Positions 10,051-17,194 of a stretch of DNA of 37,726 nt are shown piece after piece. The notes beneath the pieces were generated by a model. It ran no database searches, was not told the origin of the DNA, and was given only the letters and a program-made list of their open reading frames with translations. The first letter of the stretch is position 1. Every line of letters starts with the position of its first letter. The DNA is taken from assembly GCA_947504985.1 (NCBI GenBank), contig CANNKH010000004.1, positions 1 through 37,726 of the forward strand, in the 5' to 3' direction. The DNA is from Methylococcaceae bacterium. GTDB taxonomy: Bacteria; Pseudomonadota; Gammaproteobacteria; Methylococcales; Methylomonadaceae. Both the position numbers and the translations under genes were made by a program.

Positions 10051-10982
10051 TATATAAGCGCCGAAACAAAGGATTGATGGTGAAAATTAACTTGTTCAGC
10101 AGTCAACAAAAACACACCGTAGCCACCGCGTTCAAAGTCTAGCCAATAAAACGGCACCTCAGGGAAGGTACTTTGCAGGGTTTCAGCACTATTACCCACT
10201 TCGACAATTAAAATGCCTTTTTCGGTCAGATAATTATCCGCATCAGCGAGTATACGTATCACAATATCCAGTCCGGATTCGCCGCCCTTAAAGCCAATAT
10301 CCGGCTCAGCTCTATATTCTATCGGCAATTGCTCCCACTCTTCTCGGCAGACATAAGGCGGGTTACTCACAATAATGTCGTAATGGGTTTCTGGTAAATC
10401 TTCAAAGACATCTGACAAATACAACGTTACGGAATCTTCCAGTTGATGTTTTTTGATATTTTTTTCTGCAACAGCAAGCGCATCTTCAGACAAATCCACC
10501 GCATCAACGAAAGCATCAGGAAAAGCGTAGGCGCAAGCAATAGCAATGCAGCCACTACCTGTACCTAAGTCCAGAATACCTTGAACCTGATCTTCATCAA
10601 CCCAAGGCAAAAAACGTTGCTCAATGAGTTCAGCAATAGGTGATCTGGGCACCAGTACCCGCTCATCGACATAAAACGATAATCCCGCAAAAATAGCTTC
10701 GTGCGTTAAATAGGCTGCGGGGACTCTTGTCTTGATACGTTTATCCGTAATTTCGATAACATGTTGGCGCTCATCCAGCGTCAATACGGTATCCAGATAA
10801 GCTTCAGAAAGATCATAGGGTTGATAAACGGTATGCAAAACTAATGCAGCGGCTTCATCAAGCGCAGTTATCGTGCCGTGACCAAAGCTAAGTTGGGCTT
10901 CAGTAAAGCGGCTGGCTGCCCAGCGAATATAATCACGCAGGGTAGATAAAGTGGTTAAAACTTCAGAAGGTGTTGATTGCAT
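10050..10982 (-). CDS. prmB: Ribosomal protein uL3 N5-glutamine methyltransferase
   Basis: SAM-dependent methyltransferase that methylates a glutamine of ribosomal protein L3. At 310 residues, it has an N-terminal helical domain ([13 protein letters not shown]) typical of PrmB rather than PrmC. The SAM loop [14 protein letters not shown] and the catalytic motif SNPPYV are both intact. It is the first gene of the prmB-aroC-MFS group. Confidence 0.94.
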   Translation of the reverse strand: MQSTPSEVLTTLSTLRDYIRWAASRFTEAQLSFGHGTITALDEAAALVLHTVYQPYDLSEAYLDTVLTLDERQHVIEITDKRIKTRVPAAYLTHEAIFAGLSFYVDERVLVPRSPIAELIEQRFLPWVDEDQVQGILDLGTGSGCIAIACAYAFPDAFVDAVDLSEDALAVAEKNIKKHQLEDSVTLYLSDVFEDLPETHYDIIVSNPPYVCREEWEQLPIEYRAEPDIGFKGGESGLDIVIRILADADNYLTEKGILIVEVGNSAETLQSTFPEVPFYWLDFERGGYGVFLLTAEQVNFHHQSFVSALI

Positions 10983-11034
10983 AATTTATCTATAAAGGTA
11001 GTTTGAGTTGGGTTGATCCACTAATTTCAATTCA

Positions 11035-11823
11035 TTAGAAAGCATCCGCCTTCGCCTTAGCTTCTTTGGCGCCTTCAAAATTCTTTTGCATCTCTCTCGC
11101 CTTGGCAATTAACAACCAGCTATGTTTTTTCAAACGAGTATCGTTTGATGCTAATAGTGCTGATTTTTTTGCTAAATCTTCAGCAAGACGGGGTCTGGAT
11201 TCTTTTAACCTGAGCAAAGCCAATTTGTAATATAACGTTGGGTTCCTAGGTTCAATTCTGATGGCGCGTTCGATAGTTGTCGTGGCAGACTGAACATTAC
11301 CTTTTTGATCGCTTTGGTTAGCGGCAACAACCAATGCACCAACAGCAGGCGACAAAGGCACAAAAGTAGTTAACGGCTCAAAAGTCGGCTCAGGTGGCGG
11401 AGGGGGAGGTGGTGCAGGTAGCTGTTCAGATTCACTGGGTGAAGGCGGGGCTGTAGATTCCGGCACGGTATCTTGAGGTGCAATAGGCGGAACAGGGGTT
11501 ACGGCATGTTGGGTTTGTTCCAGTAATGCCAATTCTTTTTCCTGTGCTGGAGTCAATAATGATTGTGTCTGTTCCGACAATAAGGGTTCGGCAGGCAGCT
11601 CGACCGGCGTAACAATAACAGATTCTTGTAATGGTTTTATTTCTATAGTTTGCTCAACACCTTGGTCAGATTTGAGTTGTTCCGGTTCGGCAGGCATCTG
11701 CGGTGCATTACGATAAACGGCAGAATGATGACTTTCATAAACAGGCGCAGGGGGTCTGGAACCCGCGCAACCGACAATGACAGAAGGTAGGGCGCAAATA
11801 AAAAGAAGTCGTTTAATTAACAT
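11035..11823 (-). CDS. Proline-rich lipoprotein with C-terminal TPR-like repeats
   Basis: A 262-residue protein with a lipoprotein signal, MLIKRLLFICALPSVIVGCAG, whose lipobox Cys is residue 19. Residues about 20-150 are low-complexity and rich in Pro, Glu and Gln, including a seven-proline run (PAPPPPPPPEP), and probably span the periplasm. Residues about 160-262 form helical TPR-like repeats (AIRIEPRNPTLYYKLALLRL). It lies downstream of nothing obvious on its strand and is probably monocistronic. The function is unknown; an envelope-assembly or peptidoglycan-associated role is possible but not shown. Confidence 0.75.
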   Translation of the reverse strand: MLIKRLLFICALPSVIVGCAGSRPPAPVYESHHSAVYRNAPQMPAEPEQLKSDQGVEQTIEIKPLQESVIVTPVELPAEPLLSEQTQSLLTPAQEKELALLEQTQHAVTPVPPIAPQDTVPESTAPPSPSESEQLPAPPPPPPPEPTFEPLTTFVPLSPAVGALVVAANQSDQKGNVQSATTTIERAIRIEPRNPTLYYKLALLRLKESRPRLAEDLAKKSALLASNDTRLKKHSWLLIAKAREMQKNFEGAKEAKAKADAF

Positions 11824-12387
11824 GGATTGAACGGTTCACCTATCGTGGCCTAGAGTTTTGGAAAACAAAACAAGATTTGGATTATAAAGACCTTGGCGAT
11901 TTTCTACCAGCTTGATAGGTAGTCTTTTTAGTCCATAAGCATCTACACAAGTTTATTTATTAAAAATCATAAGGTTAACGTTATTTTATGTAGATAACTG
12001 CTGTTTCAAGCCAGATTTTGTGGTTAAAAAACTAAAAATATAACAATTATCTGCAAGACAACATCATGTAACACATTGTTTTTAAAATAATTAAAGCTAT
12101 GTAGATACTTATGCTCTTAGGGACAGGACGGCGACGGGCACCAGTAACACCACTCAGGCTTTTTTGGTGCCGATGTCGATGAGATAGTCGATGATGACCA
12201 ACCAGGGTTCACTGATCAGTTGGACTTGTTTGAGTTGCAAATCTAAGCACAAGGTAACAGGTTTAATCCACTACCCAAATTACGAAGGATGTCATAATTG
12301 ACAGTTTTTGGAAAACTCGCAGCTATGATGATACAAAAATTATTTGGTACTTACTCCGGCTTCTAACTTGATTCTCTTCTTTGAGAG
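11824..12387. other. Gene-free AT-rich stretch with MITE-like repeat
   Basis: About 560 bp without a gene. The left end should carry the promoter of the lipoprotein gene. The middle is the inverted-repeat element described separately. The right part (about 12120-12260) reads on the minus strand as a short fragment ending LVIIDYLIDIGTKKA and then a stop. It looks like a coding remnant, but I cannot name it. Confidence 0.4.
11934..12113. repeat. MITE-like element, 180 bp with terminal inverted repeats
   Basis: The left end CATAAGCATCTACACAAG (11934-11951) and the right end CTATGTAGATACTTATG (12097-12113) are inverted copies differing at about two positions. The interior is AT-rich and non-coding, with a third partial copy TTATGTAGATAACTG near 11996. 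Related text recurs at 37325-37350. The size, termini and lack of coding fit a miniature inverted-repeat element, but no target duplication is obvious. Confidence 0.5.
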
Positions 12388-13209
12388 TTATGTTTTAAAT
12401 TGATGTAAGATAGATCTCGCGTTACCCCAGCTTGTATTTTCAATAATATCTGGTGACGAATTATTTAAAATTGTTGCCAAAATAACTTCTCTTGCGTCAT
12501 GACTGACTGAATGACGATTTTTTCCTGATGAATTAACTGTAGGAAGAAAGCTTAGATGCACCTCTATTTTGTCTAAGCTAAGAATTTTTATTAAATGCGG
12601 AACAAAAGCATCATCGCCAACAAAAGGCGCTTGTTCTTTGGCTAAACCTTGATATTGAATGGCAGTCGGCTGAATCACAGACTTGGTCAACAATGCTGGC
12701 TGGAATAATGAAGCATGAAAACTTAGAACGCTATCGCCTTTCGTCGTAGTCCCTTCAGGAAAGGCGATAATGTTGCTATTTTGTTTTAACAACCAAACCA
12801 TTTTTTCGGCGGTAGCCATAATATGTTTTTTATCGCCACGACGAATAAATATAGTACCTGCCTGCCGAGCTAAAAAACCTATTACCGGCCAGCTTAAGAT
12901 ATCGCTTTTAGCAACAAAATACGCAGGAAGATATTGACCAATAACAACAATATCTAGCCAAGAAATGTGATTACTGACGATTATAGCTGGTTGTTCAGGC
13001 AATTCACCTTCTTTGACAATTTGTAGATTTATAATCAGCCCAAACCATCTTAGCCATTGTTTTTTTATTAAATCTCGCCTGATTCTGGCTTTGCTGGCTA
13101 CTAAAAATAAGTTTATTACCGGAAAAATAACTATCGCATTAATAAAACCAATAATAAAAAGAAGCGCAATCAGAAAAAGCTTATAAAGCAGCCGTATTTT
13201 CAATTTCAT
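12388..13209 (-). CDS. olsA: 1-acylglycerol-3-phosphate/lyso-ornithine lipid O-acyltransferase
   Basis: A 273-residue PlsC-family acyltransferase with an N-terminal membrane helix (LLYKLFLIALLFIIGFINAIVIF). The catalytic HX4D motif is NHISWLD and the phosphate-binding motif is FPEGTTTKGD. It starts inside the 3' end of the upstream N-acyltransferase gene (29-nt overlap). This pairing is typical of the two-step ornithine-lipid route, in which OlsB makes the lyso-lipid and OlsA adds the second acyl chain. A general phosphatidate-synthesis role is the alternative. Confidence 0.8.
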   Translation of the reverse strand: MKLKIRLLYKLFLIALLFIIGFINAIVIFPVINLFLVASKARIRRDLIKKQWLRWFGLIINLQIVKEGELPEQPAIIVSNHISWLDIVVIGQYLPAYFVAKSDILSWPVIGFLARQAGTIFIRRGDKKHIMATAEKMVWLLKQNSNIIAFPEGTTTKGDSVLSFHASLFQPALLTKSVIQPTAIQYQGLAKEQAPFVGDDAFVPHLIKILSLDKIEVHLSFLPTVNSSGKNRHSVSHDAREVILATILNNSSPDIIENTSWGNARSILHQFKT

Positions 13210-13972
13210 GACCCGCCTGATAATCTCTCATATAATGTCTGCTATAACGCTCTTGCAATTGATCTAAAGGCAATAATACGAATAAATCCATGCAGTTAAA
13301 GTCTTCATCCCAACAAGGCTCACCACAAATTAATGCACCGAATCGTAAATAAGCCTTAAGCAGCGGTGGAATCCCTGATTCATCTCTTCCACATCTTAAA
13401 ACACTAGGAACGGGAGTATTTGGAGTTACTTGAATTGATGTTGGTGCAATATTTTTAGCATCGATATTTCTATAAACGGCATCAACAGCAAAACCACTAG
13501 GGCCGGGGGTAATACTGGCGCAGCCTAGCAAATAATTAAACTGTCCTTTTAATGCATATTCAACCAGTGCTGACCATAATGTAGTCAATACTGCGCCGCC
13601 GCGATAATCAGGATCTACACAAGTCCGACCAATTTCTAAGAAACGTCCTGGTAATGCCAAAACTTGATCAAGATTAAATTCACTTTGAGAATAAAATCGA
13701 CCCAACCGTTCTGCTTGATTTTGTGTAAGCAATCTCGTGTACCCAACGATTTTATTATTTACATTGTCATAAACTATCAAATGATCACAATATTCATCCA
13801 CTTCATCGTGATCAAGTCCTTCTGACTCAGATTTAAGCTTTGCACCCATCTCTTTGGCAAAAACACGGTAACGTAATATTTGGGCTTCTTTTATCATCGC
13901 ATCTGAATCTGCGATAAAACATTCCAGCCGTTTAGCTGACTTGACTTGTACTTCGGCAGTGAGTTTTTTCAT
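13181..13972 (-). CDS. olsB: GNAT-fold N-acyltransferase (OlsB/hemolysin-like)
   Basis: About 263 residues when started at MKKLTAEVQ (13972); the ORF track starts 16 residues earlier at 14020. The text RYRVFAKEMGAKL...DEYCDHLIVYD, followed by GRTCVDPDYRGGAVLTTLW, matches the putative hemolysin/OlsB family. Those enzymes transfer a 3-hydroxyacyl group from acyl carrier protein to an amino acid such as ornithine, giving phosphorus-free membrane lipids. It is followed by an overlapping PlsC-type gene, supporting this role. Which amino acid is used cannot be read from sequence. Confidence 0.78.
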   Translation of the reverse strand: MKKLTAEVQVKSAKRLECFIADSDAMIKEAQILRYRVFAKEMGAKLKSESEGLDHDEVDEYCDHLIVYDNVNNKIVGYTRLLTQNQAERLGRFYSQSEFNLDQVLALPGRFLEIGRTCVDPDYRGGAVLTTLWSALVEYALKGQFNYLLGCASITPGPSGFAVDAVYRNIDAKNIAPTSIQVTPNTPVPSVLRCGRDESGIPPLLKAYLRFGALICGEPCWDEDFNCMDLFVLLPLDQLQERYSRHYMRDYQAGHEIENTAAL

Positions 13973-14199
13973 AGTTATCCATACGTTCAAAATAATCAGC
14001 TTGACAGAATAGTCATGCAAAATGTCAGTTTAATGACAAAACCATTAAAGTTAAATGACAGCAAAACGGTATAGAATGCTTGCATTAGCTTCGTTAAAGT
14101 AACGCAAAATAAGCACCTGTTACTAATAAATATACGCCTTAACGGAAAATGGCTTTATGCTATCAATTCATATCAAGCAATTAATCACGAGGATTTACT

Positions 14200-14439
14200 A
14201 TGCCCTATACCCAAGATATTGTAGAAGAACTAAATGTTTTGGTTTGCTACAATCTCGAAACAACACTAGAAGGAATTAAAGTTCACAAATCAACAGCAAC
14301 GCCTGCGACTATAGCGGCCACACAACGACTACACGCCAAGGGTCTTGTGTCACAAGAAGATGGCGGGTATTTAACTAATTTAGGTCATGAGGCTGCGGAA
14401 CAATCACAAATGCTTCTAAACTTACTACGCCCTGCTTAG
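14200..14439 (+). CDS. TIGR02647 family conserved small protein
   Basis: A 79-residue protein, MPYTQDIVEELNVL...EGIKVHKS...GYLTNLGHEAAEQ, matching the small gammaproteobacterial family TIGR02647. A ribosome-binding site (GAGG) sits 8 nt before the ATG. It has no membrane segment; the middle resembles a small winged-helix-like fold (TQRLHAKGLVSQEDGGYLT). Function is unknown. It is alone on the plus strand, diverges from the acyltransferase pair and ends at the terminator shared with rpoH. Confidence 0.85.
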   Translation: MPYTQDIVEELNVLVCYNLETTLEGIKVHKSTATPATIAATQRLHAKGLVSQEDGGYLTNLGHEAAEQSQMLLNLLRPA

Positions 14440-14481
14440 CAAAAAAGGCGTTTAGCCAATACTGGCGTTAATTCTGCCAAT

Positions 14482-14515
14482 AAAAAAGCTTAACGGTAAA
14501 ACCGTTAAGCTTTTT
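14482..14515. terminator. Bidirectional rho-independent terminator
   Basis: A perfect 10-bp stem GCTTAACGGT / ACCGTTAAGC with a 3-nt loop is flanked by six A on the left and five T on the right. It therefore works in both directions, ending the TIGR02647 gene (plus) and rpoH (minus). Confidence 0.93.
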
Positions 14516-14541
14516 GTCAATCGATGCCTTATTAGCTATTT

Positions 14542-15399
14542 TTATGCTGCAAACACAACCGCTGATTTCAATTTTTTCATGGCGTTTTGTTCCAGTTGTC
14601 GGATTCTCTCTGCAGAAACATTATAACGATCGGCGAGCTCATGTAAGGTGGCTTTTTTCTCTGACAGCCAACGGGATACAAGAATATCCAAACTCCGTTC
14701 ATCCAATGTTGCCATAGCAACACTGAGCAAGTCATGCTCATGCCCACCCCAATCTGCGTTTTCAAGCAGTACAGCCGGATCTGCACCATGTTGTTGAAGA
14801 TAATTTACAGGCGCAATGTAACTTTCATCATCTGATTCATCTGCTGACATATCAAATGACATATCCCTGTTACCTAGACGTTTCTCCATTTCATAAACAG
14901 CACTCACGTCAACATCCAAATCATTAGCAATGGCGGTAGCTTCATCGTTAGATAACCAACCTAAATCTTCTTTGGATTTGCGTAAATTAAAAAACAGCTT
15001 GCGTTGCGCTTTTGTAGTAGCAACTTTGACTATGCCCCAGTTTTTGATCACATATTCATGAATTTCAGCTTTAATCCAATGAACTGCAAATGAAACCAAG
15101 CGCACTCCCATGTCAGGATCAAAACGCTTGACTGCTTTCATCAAACCTACGTTGCCTTCCTGAATAATATCTGGCATTGACAACCCATAGCCACTGTAAC
15201 CTCTGGCAACGTGAACAACAAAACGCAAATTGGTCATGACTAATTCGCGTGCAGCGTCCAAATCACCATGATCTCTATACCGTAGCGTCAACTCACGTTC
15301 TTGTTCGACTGTCAATTTAGGCATCTGTCTAACAAGATTTAAATAGGCATCGAATGTTCCAACTGACAAATTAACAGGTAAAGCTAATGCGCTGCTCAT
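14542..15399 (-). CDS. rpoH: RNA polymerase heat-shock sigma factor sigma-32
   Basis: Directs transcription of chaperone and protease genes on heat shock. At 285 residues it has regions 1.2 to 4.2. The RpoH box text TTKAQRKLFFNLRKSKEDLGW is intact, as are region 2 (LRFVVHVARGYSGYGL..DIIQEGNVGLMKAVKRFDP) and region 4 (LHELADRYNVSAERIRQLEQNAMKKL). I chose the ATG of MSSALALPVN at 15399, which has a GGGGA ribosome site; the track's start at 15414 is an in-frame GTG with no support. A CIRCE operator lies 39 nt upstream, so HrcA control is likely. It sits after ftsY-ftsE-ftsX, as in E. coli. Confidence 0.96.
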   Translation of the reverse strand: MSSALALPVNLSVGTFDAYLNLVRQMPKLTVEQERELTLRYRDHGDLDAARELVMTNLRFVVHVARGYSGYGLSMPDIIQEGNVGLMKAVKRFDPDMGVRLVSFAVHWIKAEIHEYVIKNWGIVKVATTKAQRKLFFNLRKSKEDLGWLSNDEATAIANDLDVDVSAVYEMEKRLGNRDMSFDMSADESDDESYIAPVNYLQQHGADPAVLLENADWGGHEHDLLSVAMATLDERSLDILVSRWLSEKKATLHELADRYNVSAERIRQLEQNAMKKLKSAVVFAA

Positions 15400-15437
15400 G
15401 ATGTATATCCCCACTTAAGTAAAAATTCAGTCGAATT

Positions 15438-15464
15438 CTAGCACTCCACCACAAAGAGTGCTAA
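15438..15464. promoter_or_regulatory. CIRCE operator (HrcA binding site) upstream of rpoH
   Basis: The inverted repeat TAGCACTC-N9-GAGTGCTA, extended by one base to ...GAGTGCTAA, matches the CIRCE consensus TTAGCACTC-N9-GAGTGCTAA at 17 of 18 arm positions, with the correct 9-nt spacer. It lies in the 81-bp gap between ftsX and rpoH. On the minus strand it overlaps a possible promoter (TTAGCA, 18 nt, TAGAAT), so bound HrcA would block rpoH transcription. Confidence 0.9.
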
Positions 15465-15480
15465 TAATTTTCGATAGTCT

Positions 15481-16512
15481 TTACATGGGCTTGGTATGTT
15501 GGAGTTGATACATTAAAACAGCCCACGACCCCAATACACCGAGCGTAGAGGATATAGCGATAAGCTCTAGTGTTTCACCGAAACCGAAAAACAATAAGTG
15601 AAAGTCCCCACCATACAGACCAGACAGATTTTCAACGGGCTGTCTTAATATCAGCATCATCACGGTCACAATAAACCAGGCAACGACTCCTGAAATAAAA
15701 CCTATCCAAAACCCTGTGTATAAAAAGGGGCGCTGAATAAATGCACAGGTAGCACCTACCAGTTTTGCAATAACCACTTCCTCATGGCGACTTTGTAACT
15801 CCAACCGAATCGTATTTCCTGCAATAAACAGTACCGCTAATCCTAACATTAGATTTAACAATGTTGCCGCACGCTGCGACACCGCCATAATTGACTGTAG
15901 CCGTTCTACCCATTTCATGTCTAATTGAGCAGAATCAACTTCTACTGACTGTTGAAAACCTTGCAACAAATTTTCGAGTCCCCGCGAGTTTTCAAGTGTA
16001 TCTTTAGGCAACACCTGAATAACAATAGGTAACGGATTTGTTTTTAATACCGTGATAGCTGAGCCAAAACCGCTATAGGTTTTAAATTCAGCTAAAGCTT
16101 GTTCTTTAGTGATTAATTTAACAGACTGAATACTCGGGTTTTGTCGAATACTATCCGCAAGCTGCTTGGCATGTGTTTCGGAAACCTCATCTTTCAAAAA
16201 CAATGAAATTTGTGCGCTAGTTTCTAAGTTTTCGGTTAATTGCTGAAGATTTGCCAATACTAGATAAAACCCACTAGCAAGCGAAATAGCTATCGACAAG
16301 ACGGCAATGGTCATCACCGAGTTGAACGGTGAAGCAACTAATCGCCCGAGACTTGAAAATAAAGCATGTGCATGAAGATCTCTATAAGCTTTTAATTTAT
16401 CAGCAAAATTACCACCTGCAATTGTAGTGCGGCGGGTATCTTGCCTCGTTGGTTTAGCATACCGAGGTTGCTTGACTTCTTGTGTCTGATGCCGCCTATG
16501 GATAGGTTTCAT
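15481..16512 (-). CDS. ftsX: Cell-division ABC permease FtsX
   Basis: A 343-residue inner-membrane partner of FtsE that transmits ATPase state across the membrane to activate peptidoglycan hydrolases at the septum. A basic cytoplasmic N-terminus of about 65 residues is followed by the first membrane helix (SVMTIAVLSIAISLASGFYLVL), an extracytoplasmic domain with the FtsX-type text ETSAQISLFLKDEVSE, and three further helices near the C-terminus. It starts 3 nt after the ftsE stop and precedes rpoH. Confidence 0.94.
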   Translation of the reverse strand: MKPIHRRHQTQEVKQPRYAKPTRQDTRRTTIAGGNFADKLKAYRDLHAHALFSSLGRLVASPFNSVMTIAVLSIAISLASGFYLVLANLQQLTENLETSAQISLFLKDEVSETHAKQLADSIRQNPSIQSVKLITKEQALAEFKTYSGFGSAITVLKTNPLPIVIQVLPKDTLENSRGLENLLQGFQQSVEVDSAQLDMKWVERLQSIMAVSQRAATLLNLMLGLAVLFIAGNTIRLELQSRHEEVVIAKLVGATCAFIQRPFLYTGFWIGFISGVVAWFIVTVMMLILRQPVENLSGLYGGDFHLLFFGFGETLELIAISSTLGVLGSWAVLMYQLQHTKPM

Positions 16513-16515
16513 GAC

Positions 16516-17172
16516 TTAACTCGAAACCAGCTGACCATGTTCCAGCTTTAAGATGCGATGGTTCATTTTTGCAATTAAGGAAATATCATGTGACGCAATC
16601 AATACAGTAACGCCAACTTGCTGGAAGCTCTCGAATAATCTCATAATTTCTGCCGCTAACTCGGGATCAAGGTTTCCAGTAGGTTCGTCTGCAATAATGA
16701 CAGGCGGCTTGTTGACTACCGCACGGGCAATCCCGACACGTTGCTGTTCACCACCCGATAAAGCCATTGGATATTTTTTTTCTTTACCAGATAAACCAAC
16801 TTTATCCAACGCTGCCCGAACTCTTCGAACAATTTCCTGATGACCAAAACCCGCTATCACCAATGGCAAGGCAACATTATCAAAAACAGTTCTATCCTGC
16901 AGCAGCTTATAGTCCTGATAAATAAAACCCATTTTTCTGCGCAAAAAAGGAATTTGACTGTCTTTTGCCCCACTGAGATTTTCTCCATCTAATAAAATTA
17001 TGCCACGACTACAACGCTCCATTACCGCAATCAGCTTGAGTAATGTGCTTTTGCCGGCGCCTGAATGACCGGTAAGAAAAGCGATTTCACCATGCCTTAA
17101 ATGGAAACTGACATTACGCAAAACATCCCCGGTTTCAGGATAACGCTTAGTGACATTATCAAACTTTAGCAT
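16516..17172 (-). CDS. ftsE: Cell-division ATP-binding protein FtsE
   Basis: A 218-residue ABC ATPase. The ORF track adds 31 non-homologous residues; the true start is MLKFDNVTKRYPETG at 17172, leaving 22 nt after ftsY. Walker A HSGAGKSTLL, signature LSGGEQQRV and Walker B VIIADEPTGNLD are all intact, followed by ASHD. It works with FtsX to regulate septal cell-wall hydrolysis. Confidence 0.95.
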   Translation of the reverse strand: MLKFDNVTKRYPETGDVLRNVSFHLRHGEIAFLTGHSGAGKSTLLKLIAVMERCSRGIILLDGENLSGAKDSQIPFLRRKMGFIYQDYKLLQDRTVFDNVALPLVIAGFGHQEIVRRVRAALDKVGLSGKEKKYPMALSGGEQQRVGIARAVVNKPPVIIADEPTGNLDPELAAEIMRLFESFQQVGVTVLIASHDISLIAKMNHRILKLEHGQLVSS

Positions 17173-17194
17173 CGTCTTTATAATCTCTGACAAA

